NCBI GenBank assembly: GCA_045545665.1
Contig: JAZQBL010000015.1
Coordinates: forward strand, 1 to 12,532
Source: RGIG7213 sp045545665
Lineage (GTDB): Bacteria; Bacillota; Clostridia; Oscillospirales; CAG-272
DNA length: 12,532 bases
Reading direction: 5' to 3'
Shown: positions 7,284 to 12,190 of the stretch, piece by piece
Position numbering within the stretch: position 1 is the first letter of the stretch
How the letters are laid out: every line of letters begins with the position of its first letter
Position numbers and translations under genes: made by a program
Notes under the pieces: generated by a model
Database searches by the model: none
The model's input: the letters and a program-made list of their open reading frames with translations, nothing else
What the model was told of the DNA's origin: nothing

Positions 7284-7520
7284 GCCGACTTCGTCGGCGT
7301 GATATTCTATCCGCAACGGGCGGATAAAGTGATGGGGTGTCGAACCTTACATTCAGCCTTCCTGTAGAAAACAGAGTTTTCTACGGGAGAACGGCGGATG
7401 TAGTTGCAAAGCAACTACGCGGATGAGGTGTCGATCCATCATTCATCAGATTTTTCCGAAACGGTGGGTGCAAGCCCCCGCCCTACATCATACGGGTCGT
7501 CGTGGGCGCCGACCCCTACC
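7284..7520 (-). repeat. Inverted composite repeat (modules D, B, A)
   Basis: Read on the minus strand this is module A (7494-7437), then module B (7436-7339), then a D-type unit (7330-7284). Module A matches 142-199 with a few substitutions. The module B ends are conserved: 7339-7361 matches 106-128 inverted, and 7421-7447 matches 47-73 inverted with about one change. The B interior instead carries different hairpins, GTAGAAAAC/GTTTTCTAC (7364-7384) and GTAGTTGC/GCAACTAC (7400-7418), both with three-base loops. The D unit adds GCCGAC-TTC-GTCGGC (7284-7298) and a TATCCGC/GCGGATA stem near 7309-7325. No gene is supported; reading frames across it are translated repeats. Confidence 0.78.
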
Positions 7521-7575
7521 GATTTATCTATTATCTATTATCTCATTTTTACTCCACCCTACGTTCCTCATTTTT

Positions 7576-7634
7576 CATCTACGCCTCCTCCCGTCCCCCC
7601 GCGGGGGAGGCGTATCACCGCAATGCGGTGATTT
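7576..7634 (-). repeat. Repeat module C, inverted copy
   Basis: This is the reverse complement of 231-289 over 59 bases with about one mismatch, in the poly-C/poly-G segment (7596-7606). It includes the ATCACCGC/GCGGTGAT hairpin. The flanks differ from the left copy: 7521-7575 is an A+T-rich filler with no feature seen, and 7635-7675 has no recognised repeat. Confidence 0.8.
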
Positions 7635-7680
7635 GAACCGTTCGGGATGTCGGTGTTTACGATCATCCGGTAAGTGATAT

Positions 7681-7720
7681 GCTGACTTCGTCAGCGTGAT
7701 ATAGGCGGATAGAGTGATTT
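7681..7720 (-). repeat. Repeat module D, second inverted copy
   Basis: A GCTGAC-TTC-GTCAGC hairpin (7681-7695) is followed by the GTGATAT...GGCGGATAGAGTG segment shared with 7299-7331 and, inverted, 352-386. Relative to the hairpin at 7284-7298, one base pair has changed on both sides (C-G to T-A), so pairing is kept. The rest of the gap (7721-7759) shows nothing further. Confidence 0.65.
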
Positions 7721-7759
7721 AAATCGCCCGCACAGTGCGTAAATTTGTCCCCGTGCAAC

Positions 7760-7789
7760 AAAAAAAGCCCCGTTTTACGGAGCTTTTTT
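7760..7789 (-). terminator. Rho-independent terminator of the rpmG-secE-nusG-rplK-rplA operon
   Basis: On the minus strand, just after the rplA stop, GCTCCG (7783-7778) pairs with CGGGGC (7772-7767). The stem includes one U-G wobble, has a five-base loop, and is followed by seven T (7766-7760). The wobble forms only in the minus-strand transcript, which fixes the direction. This ends the operon directly after rplA, with no rplJ-rplL behind it. Confidence 0.88.
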
Positions 7790-7800
7790 AAGGCAATTAA

Positions 7801-8493
7801 TTAGCCGAGTTTTGCTGTGTTGATCTTGATGCCGGGGCCCATTGTGGAAGCGATGCAAACGCTCTTGAGGTACTGACCTTTAGCAGCTGCGGGCTTCGCC
7901 TTAATGATAGCGCCCATAAGTGTATCAAAGTTCTCTGTGAGCTTTTCAGCACCGAAGGAAGCCTTACCGATGGGGCAGTGGATGATGTTCGTCTTGTCAA
8001 GTCTGTACTCGATCTTACCTGCTTTAGCTTCTGTAACAGCCTTAGCAACGTCGGGAGTAACAGTACCTGCCTTGGGGTTAGGCATAAGTCCCTTAGGACC
8101 GAGAACCTTACCGAGACGGCCGATAACGCCCATCATATCGGGAGATGCGATAACAACGTCGAAATCAAACCAGTTTTCCTGTGTTATCTTTGCTACCATA
8201 TCTTCAGCGCCAACAAAGTCTGCGCCTGCTGCCTTTGCAGCTTCTGCCTTGTCGCCACGTGCGAAAACGAGCGTGCGAACAGTCTTACCTGTACCGTTGG
8301 GGAGAACGACAGCGCCTCTTACCTGCTGGTCTGCGTGACGGCTGTCAACGCCGAGACGTACGTGAAGCTCGATCGTTTCGTCGAACTTAGCTTTTGCTGT
8401 CTGGCATACGAGTGCAAGTGCTTCGTTTGAATCGTAAAGCTTTGACTTGTCGATAAGCTTTACGCTGTCTGTATATTTCTTACCTTTAAACAT
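7801..8493 (-). CDS. rplA: 50S ribosomal protein L1
   Basis: L1 binds the mobile L1 stalk of 23S rRNA, helps release deacylated tRNA from the E site, and in many bacteria represses its own operon by binding the mRNA. The 230 residues are full length. The family signature, IGRLGKVLGPKGLMPNPK (about 126-143), is complete, as is the C-terminal half with GxIEYRxDK and the STMGPGI tail. The ATG at 8493 has a GGGAGG site (8507-8502) lying immediately after the rplK stop. The two genes are 14 nt apart and clearly co-translated. It is the last gene of the operon. Confidence 0.98.
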   Translation of the reverse strand: MFKGKKYTDSVKLIDKSKLYDSNEALALVCQTAKAKFDETIELHVRLGVDSRHADQQVRGAVVLPNGTGKTVRTLVFARGDKAEAAKAAGADFVGAEDMVAKITQENWFDFDVVIASPDMMGVIGRLGKVLGPKGLMPNPKAGTVTPDVAKAVTEAKAGKIEYRLDKTNIIHCPIGKASFGAEKLTENFDTLMGAIIKAKPAAAKGQYLKSVCIASTMGPGIKINTAKLG

Positions 8494-8507
8494 TTCGTAT
8501 ACCTCCC

Positions 8508-8933
8508 TTAGTCCTCAACCGTGATACCCATGCTGCGGGCTGTACCTGCAACCATGCTCATAGCGGCTTCGAGTGAGCCTGCTGTAAGGTCGGGCTTCTT
8601 TGTTTCTGCGATCTTCTGAACCTGTTCCTTTGTTATCTTCGCAACCTTTGTCTTGTTGGGAGTTGCAGAGCCGGATTCAATACCTGCAGCCTTCTTTATA
8701 AGAACTGCTGCGGGGGGAGTTTTTGTTATGAAGGAGAACGATCTGTCAGCGTAGATAGTGATAACTACGGGGATTATAAGACCGATATCATTCTTTGTTC
8801 TTTCGTTGAATTCTTTTGTAAATGCCGCGATGTTGACACCGTGCTGACCGAGAGCAGGACCAACAGGGGGTTGGGGAGTTGCTTTGCCTGCAGGCAACTG
8901 CAACTTAACATAAGCCATTATTTTCTTAGCCAT
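8508..8933 (-). CDS. rplK: 50S ribosomal protein L11
   Basis: L11 forms the base of the GTPase-associated centre with 23S rRNA helices 43/44 and is needed for RelA activation. The 141 residues match the usual length. The N-terminal domain shows LQLPAGKATPQPPVGPALGQHGVNI with the flexible proline-rich hinge region. The C-terminal RNA-binding domain ends in GTARSMGITVED, matching the family signature. The start is ATG at 8933. Its ribosome-binding site is not strong: AAAGGAA lies about 15 nt or more upstream. Together with the folded spacer before it, this makes translational control plausible. Confidence 0.98.
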   Translation of the reverse strand: MAKKIMAYVKLQLPAGKATPQPPVGPALGQHGVNIAAFTKEFNERTKNDIGLIIPVVITIYADRSFSFITKTPPAAVLIKKAAGIESGSATPNKTKVAKITKEQVQKIAETKKPDLTAGSLEAAMSMVAGTARSMGITVED

Positions 8934-8959
8934 TTTATGTTTACCGATTCCTTTCCGTA

Positions 8960-9047
8960 GCAGAATATACTATAATTCTGCCCATGTGGTTGTTCGGAAG
9001 ATGACAGTGAATTTTCTTCCTCCCACATTTACCGCAGTGTTCTGCGG
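8960..9047 (-). promoter_or_regulatory. Structured nusG-rplK spacer, candidate L1/L11 operon leader
   Basis: The 120-nt gap is covered by three stem-loops in the minus-strand transcript. The first is CCGCAG/CTGCGG with a four-base loop (9047-9032). The second is an irregular hairpin, ATGTGG/CCACAT plus GGAAGA/TCTTCC, separated by a 2x6 internal loop (9028-8984). The third is GCAGAAT/ATTCTGC (8981-8960) with an A+T-rich loop. L1 feedback sites lie just upstream of rplK in other bacteria and use stems with an asymmetric loop. I infer this function from position and shape only. The A+T-rich loop also contains -10-like sequence without a clear -35. Confidence 0.4.
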
Positions 9048-9053
9048 AACGCC

Positions 9054-9617
9054 TTATTTCAAAGGCATAACGTCGCTTGCATCGAGTTCGATAGGTGTTT
9101 CACGTCCGAACATAAATGCTGTAACGTTGACTTTTTTAAGGTCCGGAGAAATTTCCGTGACGACGGCAGTATTTACGCCGAAGAGCACGTCTTCTCTGAT
9201 AGCGACCGTATCACCGACTGCATAGCCGAGTGATGTGACCTTGCGTACGACAGTATCTTCGCTGTCCGAAAGGTCGATTCCCAAAGCGGCGACTTCTTCA
9301 TCCGTCAAAGCGACAGGCTTTGAACCGGGGCCGACGAAGCCCGTGACGCCACGTATATTTCTTATAACGTGCCACGTAGCATCGTTCATGACCATTTTTA
9401 CAAGAACGTAGCTCGGGAACATTTTTGCTTCGGATTCCTTCTGCTGTTCGCCGTCCATCTCCACAACGGTCTCAACAGGGATCCTGACATCTGTGATAAC
9501 GTCGGCAAGACCTCTGTTTTCAACGATCTTTTCGATATTATCCTTTACTTTGTTCTCATATCCCGAATAAGTGTGAGCAACATACCATTTAGGATCGAGA
9601 GAGTAATCGTCCATCAT
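9054..9617 (-). CDS. nusG: Transcription termination/antitermination protein NusG
   Basis: NusG binds the RNA polymerase clamp through its NGN domain and links transcription to Rho or to ribosomal protein S10 through its KOW domain. The 187 residues have NGN at about 9-115 (KWYVAHTYSGYENKV, MFPSYVLVKM, NIRGVTGFVG) and KOW at about 132-187, with MFGRETPIELDASDV well conserved. The KOW beta-hairpin is unusual: the expected G-P-F...G core reads EDVLFGVNTAVV (142-153). The ATG at 9617 is chosen because GGAGGT (9632-9627) sits 9 nt upstream; a second ATG follows at 9614. secE lies 29 nt upstream, the classic order. Confidence 0.96.
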   Translation of the reverse strand: MMDDYSLDPKWYVAHTYSGYENKVKDNIEKIVENRGLADVITDVRIPVETVVEMDGEQQKESEAKMFPSYVLVKMVMNDATWHVIRNIRGVTGFVGPGSKPVALTDEEVAALGIDLSDSEDTVVRKVTSLGYAVGDTVAIREDVLFGVNTAVVTEISPDLKKVNVTAFMFGRETPIELDASDVMPLK

Positions 9618-9646
9618 AGCGGAATTACCTCCTGTTTCCGGTGTTA

Positions 9647-9964
9647 TTATTTACCTATGTCGGCAAGCAATTCTACTACTTTAGAAAAAGCAGTATCAAG
9701 CAAAAATACGAAAATGCCCACAAGGATCATCGCACCGATAACAACGAGTGTATTGTGCAAGGTCTGCTTAGGTGTAGGCCATGTGATCTTTTTGATCTCG
9801 CCTTTGAAATCCTTGAAAACGTTAAGGATCTTTTTGCCGAGACCGGGACCCTTTTTCTTTTCGGGCTTTTTGCTGTCATCGTCTTTTTCTTTGACGGCGG
9901 AAACTTTTTCTTCAACTTCGGCAGCTGCGCTGTCGAGTTCTTTGTTCAGCTCTTTATCAGCCAT
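9647..9964 (-). CDS. secE: Protein translocase subunit SecE
   Basis: SecE clamps the two halves of the SecY channel. The 105 residues comprise a charged N-terminal tail (about 1-45, rich in Lys, Asp and Glu), the amphipathic helix with the hallmark FKGEIKKITWPTPKQ (about 53-67), and one membrane span (about 70-91). Gram-positive SecE is usually a single-span form of ~60-75 residues, so the length here comes from the charged extension. The start is ATG at 9964 with GGAGG (9973-9969) only 4 nt away, a short spacing. It lies 18 nt after rpmG and before nusG in the normal order. Confidence 0.95.
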   Translation of the reverse strand: MADKELNKELDSAAAEVEEKVSAVKEKDDDSKKPEKKKGPGLGKKILNVFKDFKGEIKKITWPTPKQTLHNTLVVIGAMILVGIFVFLLDTAFSKVVELLADIGK

Positions 9965-9982
9965 TTTTCCTCCTACGTTTCC

Positions 9983-10132
9983 TTATTTTGTTTCTTTGTG
10001 AAGCGTGTGTTTACGGCAGAAGCGGCAGTACTTGTTAAGCTCAAGTCTGTCGGGAGTATTTTTCTTGTTCTTCTTGCTGTCGTAGTTACGCTGCTTGCAT
10101 TCTGAGCAGGCGAGTGTGATTTTTTCTCTCAT
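9983..10132 (-). CDS. rpmG: 50S ribosomal protein L33 (zinc-binding form)
   Basis: This small gene encodes 49 residues beginning MREKITLACSECKQRNY and ending CRFCRKHTLHKETK. That is the full length of bacterial L33. Four cysteines in two CxxC pairs (C9/C12 and C36/C39) mark the zinc-binding (C+) version. L33 sits near the E site of the large subunit. The ATG at 10132 has a strong GGAGG (10144-10140) with 7-nt spacing. It is first in the rpmG-secE-nusG-rplK-rplA operon, the usual neighbour of secE. Confidence 0.96.
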   Translation of the reverse strand: MREKITLACSECKQRNYDSKKNKKNTPDRLELNKYCRFCRKHTLHKETK

Positions 10133-10154
10133 TTCGGCACCTCCTGTTTGATTT

Positions 10155-10227
10155 AAAGCGCGTATGCGGAAGATGGACGCAAAAACGCTTTATGAAAGCC
10201 TCCCTCGGCGGTCTTTTACCGCAGAGG
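10155..10227 (-). promoter_or_regulatory. rpmG 5' leader with two hairpins
   Basis: Between the predicted transcription start (about 10228) and the rpmG ribosome-binding site the minus-strand transcript can form two hairpins. One is CCTC-t-GCGGT/ACCGC-c-GAGG (10227-10203). The other is AAAGCG/CGCTTT (10191-10155) with an inner TGCG/CGCA stem. Neither is followed by a T-run, so these are not obvious attenuators. A role in mRNA stability or operon control is inference. Confidence 0.4.
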
Positions 10228-10234
10228 TATCACG

Positions 10235-10263
10235 AGTTTACCATATTTTTATTTATTTGTCAA
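10235..10263 (-). promoter_or_regulatory. Sigma-A promoter of the rpmG-secE-nusG-rplKA operon
   Basis: On the minus strand there is a perfect -35 TTGACA (10263-10258), a 17-bp A+T-rich spacer and a -10 TAAACT (10240-10235). Transcription should start near 10228, about 95 nt before the rpmG ATG. This is a strong housekeeping promoter by sequence. Confidence 0.85.
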
Positions 10264-10388
10264 CCTCAAAGATATCTTTTAAAATAATAACCTAAATATT
10301 TTTACATTTATTCTGCGCTTGTCCTCAAGCCGAAGCATGCCTGTACGTTAATTAATGAAATATTTACAAATTGATTTTTCAAAGGGTA

Positions 10389-10417
10389 TTGACATCACGA
10401 CTGTATAATGTTAAAAT
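10389..10417 (+). promoter_or_regulatory. Sigma-A promoter of the rplU-prp-rpmA operon
   Basis: A perfect -35 TTGACA (10389-10394), a 17-bp spacer and -10 TAAAAT (10412-10417) are present. A TATAAT lies inside the spacer (10404-10409) but only 9 bp from the -35 box, so it is not the functional pairing. Between this promoter and the divergent one (10264-10388) the DNA is A+T-rich, with no gene or clear operator seen. Confidence 0.85.
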
Positions 10418-10432
10418 ATTCTGCCGCATGAT

Positions 10433-10467
10433 GTAAGGTCGGTAAAAAAGACGTGTCTTTACCTTAC
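10433..10467 (+). ncRNA. Candidate L21 leader (r-protein autoregulatory RNA)
   Basis: In the rplU 5' untranslated region GTAAGG (10433-10438) can pair with CCTTAC (10462-10467). The competing pairing GGTAAA (10441-10446) with TTTACC (10458-10463) overlaps it, and an inner GAC/GTC pair closes the loop. Firmicutes rplU-prp-rpmA operons commonly carry an L21 leader RNA at this spot. Position and fold fit, but I cannot confirm the covariance-model match. Confidence 0.5.
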
Positions 10468-10485
10468 TCAGCGAGATTATTGAAA

Positions 10486-10493
10486 GAGAGGTG
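10486..10493 (+). promoter_or_regulatory. rplU ribosome-binding site that fixes the GTG start
   Basis: GAGAGGTG at 10486-10493 lies 6 nt before the GTG at 10500. An in-frame GTG at 10491 is part of this site and would leave that start with no spacer. The downstream GTG also gives the conserved L21 N-terminus (MFAIIETGGKQYKV). Confidence 0.8.
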
Positions 10494-10499
10494 CTTTTC

Positions 10500-10811
10500 G
10501 TGTTTGCTATAATCGAAACAGGCGGAAAGCAGTACAAAGTATCTGAAGGAGACGTTGTTTTCATCGAAAAACTCGATGTTGAAGCAGGCTCTGAGTATAC
10601 GTTTGACCGTGTGTTTGCAGTTTGCGGCGACGACGGTATCAAAGTCGGTACTCCCGTTGTTGCAGGTGCAACAGTAACTGCTACCGTTGAGAAAAACGGC
10701 AGAGGCAAGAAGATCTACGTTCTTAAGTACAAGTCCAAGAAGAACGAAAAGAAGAAGATCGGACACAGACAGGCCTATACAAAGGTTACTATCAAGTCCA
10801 TCAACGCGTAA
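10500..10811 (+). CDS. rplU: 50S ribosomal protein L21
   Basis: L21 binds domain I of 23S rRNA together with L20. From the GTG at 10500 the protein is 103 residues, the normal length, beginning MFAIIETGGKQYKVSEGD. The conserved C-terminal KYKSKKNEKKKIGHRQAYTKVTI region matches the RNA-binding signature of the family. A longer reading from GTG 10491 would add three residues not seen in L21 and consume the ribosome-binding site, so it is rejected. It is the first gene of rplU-prp-rpmA; the stop lies 5 nt before prp. Confidence 0.97.
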   Translation: MFAIIETGGKQYKVSEGDVVFIEKLDVEAGSEYTFDRVFAVCGDDGIKVGTPVVAGATVTATVEKNGRGKKIYVLKYKSKKNEKKKIGHRQAYTKVTIKSINA

Positions 10812-10816
10812 AAAAG

Positions 10817-11167
10817 ATGACAAAGATCGTATTCTATAAATCCGGTGATATCTATTACGGCTTCCGTGAGATCGGACACAGCGGATATGAAGACGCAGGA
10901 CGTGATATCGTATGTGCGGCTATATCGGCTATGACGATGCTCATTATAAATACCGTTGAAGTATCCATAGGTTCTGATGTTGAGTACAAGATCGACGACA
11001 AGACGACGGATATCGAGGTTATTTGTAAAGGTGCTTTGCCGGAATACGAAAGCGACGAAAAAAAGAATTACGCTATTTCCGCTTTGTTACAGGGATATTT
11101 TCTCCAGCTTAACGATATGCTTGAGGATTATTACGATTATCTCGAAGTGGAAGAAACACAGAAATAA
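10817..11167 (+). CDS. prp: Ribosomal-processing cysteine protease Prp
   Basis: Prp (YsxB family) removes the N-terminal extension of L27 in Firmicutes and related bacteria, a step needed for functional ribosomes. The 116 residues contain the catalytic His in GHSGY (H21) and the catalytic Cys in DIVCAAISA (C33), with the usual spacing. The C-terminal half has the conserved LLQGYFLQL stretch. No Shine-Dalgarno sequence is visible between the rplU stop and this ATG (AAAAG only), so translation probably depends on ribosomes finishing rplU. Its substrate gene, rpmA, follows 17 nt later. Confidence 0.95.
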   Translation: MTKIVFYKSGDIYYGFREIGHSGYEDAGRDIVCAAISAMTMLIINTVEVSIGSDVEYKIDDKTTDIEVICKGALPEYESDEKKNYAISALLQGYFLQLNDMLEDYYDYLEVEETQK

Positions 11168-11184
11168 TTACGGAGGAATGTGAA

Positions 11185-11472
11185 ATGTTAAGGTTAAACC
11201 TTCAGTTTTTTGCACATAAAAAAGGTGTCGGTTCAACAAAGAACGGTCGTGACAGTGCGGCTCAGCGTCTCGGCGTTAAGAAATTTGACGGCGAAAACGT
11301 TCTGGCGGGAAATATAATCATCCGTCAGAGAGGCACAAAGATCCACCCCGGCAACAATGTTGGCAAAGGCTCCGATGATACACTTTTTGCGCTTATTGAC
11401 GGACGTGTTAAGTTTGAAAATATTGCAAAGGGCAGAAAGTGCGTAAGCGTTTACGCAAACGAAGCAAAATAA
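11185..11472 (+). CDS. rpmA: 50S ribosomal protein L27 with Prp-cleavable N-terminus
   Basis: L27 reaches towards the peptidyl transferase centre with its N-terminal tail. The 95 residues begin MLRLNLQFFAHKKG, the Firmicutes extension; Prp is known to cut between the second Phe and Ala (here F9/A10), leaving AHKKGVGSTKNGRDS as the mature tail. The conserved GNIIIRQRGTKIHPGNNVG core is present and the C-terminus is complete. Its ribosome-binding site, GGAGG (11172-11176), is strong with 8-nt spacing, in contrast to prp. It is the last gene of the operon. Confidence 0.98.
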   Translation: MLRLNLQFFAHKKGVGSTKNGRDSAAQRLGVKKFDGENVLAGNIIIRQRGTKIHPGNNVGKGSDDTLFALIDGRVKFENIAKGRKCVSVYANEAK

Positions 11473-11501
11473 GTCTTTAAGAACATATAAAAGATAACGG
11501 T

Positions 11502-11533
11502 TTGGGGCACCCTCTGTAAGGAAGGTGCCCCAA
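11502..11533 (+). other. Perfect 10-bp stem-loop after rpmA
   Basis: TTGGGGCACC (11502-11511) pairs perfectly with GGTGCCCCAA (11524-11533) around a 12-base loop. No T-run follows, so it is not a standard intrinsic terminator. It could protect the rpmA 3' end from exonucleases or be a repeat hairpin. Confidence 0.6.
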
Positions 11534-11573
11534 CGGGTGTCTCTTGTATCAAAATTAAATAATTGATTTGGGT

Positions 11574-11605
11574 AAGCGGTGTAGTTATTGGCTATGCCGT
11601 TTTTT
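11574..11605 (+). terminator. Probable terminator of the rplU-prp-rpmA operon
   Basis: AAGCGGTGTAG (11574-11584) can pair with CTATGCCG plus following T (11592-11602) using two or three wobble pairs, around a seven-base loop. It is followed by T-run 11600-11605. The wobble pairs work only in the plus-strand transcript, matching the operon direction. Confidence 0.55.
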
Positions 11606-11720
11606 GTTACACGCCTTTTCAAAGTGTGTAACCCACTATGACACTTTCACGCTGTACAAAGGTGTCAGTGGGTTCAAAAATGCAACTTGTATAAAATATT
11701 ATCCATAGTCGCATTTTGAA
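11606..11720. repeat. Three contiguous stem-loops in the gap after rpmA
   Basis: No gene is visible between 11473 and 11815, but this stretch is almost wholly self-complementary. GTTACAC/GTGTAAC lies at 11606-11632. AACCCACT plus GACAC pairs with GTGTC plus AGTGGGTT at 11630-11674. TTCAAAA(A)TGC pairs with GCATTTTGAA at 11673-11720. Neighbouring stems share one to three bases at their junctions, so not all can form fully at once. The remaining 11721-11770 shows nothing. A decayed element end or junction is possible. Confidence 0.5.
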
Positions 11721-11772
11721 ATATCCCATTATTAACATTGCGCTATACTTTGCTAAGACCTGATACTCGACG

Positions 11773-11808
11773 AAAAGAAAACACGGCAGAGAACAAACCC
11801 CTGCCGTG
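11773..11808 (-). terminator. Rho-independent terminator after the acidic small gene
   Basis: On the minus strand CACGGCAG (11808-11801) pairs with CTGCCGTG (11789-11782) around an 11-base loop. It is followed by TTTTCTTTT (11781-11773). It lies 7 nt after the stop of the gene at 11816-12190, so it ends the toxin/immunity-like pair and faces the rpmA operon. Confidence 0.85.
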
Positions 11809-11815
11809 AAACAAA

Positions 11816-12190
11816 TTACACCTTTTCGGTTTTTACATTTACACCTTGTTTGATTGCTTCTTCAAGGAAAGAAACCATAAGGTTAAATACTTCGGTTGTT
11901 TCTTCAAACTCAAAGGACTTTTCCTTGTAGAGCATTAAATCTTCAAGGTATTCGGACGGATCTATTTCAGTAATACCGCCGTCCTCCGAAAACACTCCCT
12001 CAAATTGATGGTAGTCACGTGTAAAACCTTTCCATCCGTTTCCGTCAAGCGTAGGTGTATCGTAAATATCATCAAAGTAGCCTTCCCAAATGTGAATAGC
12101 TTGGTCGGCTTCGATACAAAGAACAATTTTACCCTCGTCCTCGTACCCATCGTAGTAGGTGTAGTTATTTTTTAGGTTTCCAATGTCCAT
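11816..12190 (-). CDS. Small acidic protein, probable immunity protein
   Basis: I do not recognise this 124-residue family. It has 29 Asp/Glu against 9 Lys/Arg, no signal peptide and no membrane span, so it should be a soluble, strongly acidic cytoplasmic protein. The ATG at 12190 has AAGGAG (12206-12201) 10 nt upstream, inside the preceding gene, and overlaps that gene's 3' end by 26 nt in another frame. A small acidic gene tightly coupled behind a basic toxin-like C-terminus is the usual arrangement for immunity proteins of polymorphic toxins. The role is inferred from context. A terminator follows at once, so the pair forms the end of its transcript. Confidence 0.8.
   Translation of the reverse strand: MDIGNLKNNYTYYDGYEDEGKIVLCIEADQAIHIWEGYFDDIYDTPTLDGNGWKGFTRDYHQFEGVFSEDGGITEIDPSEYLEDLMLYKEKSFEFEETTEVFNLMVSFLEEAIKQGVNVKTEKV

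Noticed and set aside
7404..7677. Plus-strand reading frames of 75-84 codons after trkH
   Set aside because: They lie inside inverted repeat modules A and C. The proline-rich product comes from the C-rich repeat, with no credible start or homologue.
7904..8430. Plus-strand frames of 144-150 codons over rplA
   Set aside because: They are antisense to the highly conserved L1 gene, and the product has no recognisable features.
9369..10105. Plus-strand hydrophobic frames of 210 and 154 codons across nusG-secE-rpmG
   Set aside because: They are antisense to three conserved genes. The apparent hydrophobicity comes from reversed Lys/Glu codons (Phe/Leu-rich).
10404..10409. TATAAT as the -10 box of the rplU promoter
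   Set aside because: It lies 9 bp from the TTGACA. TAAAAT at 10412-10417 has the correct 17-bp spacing.
10491..10499. Upstream GTG start for rplU at 10491
   Set aside because: It overlaps the ribosome-binding site, leaves no spacer, and adds residues absent from L21. GTG at 10500 fits better.
11502..11533. Stem-loop as the main rpmA terminator
   Set aside because: The stem is perfect but no T-run follows. The weaker stem at 11574-11605 has one and is the better candidate.
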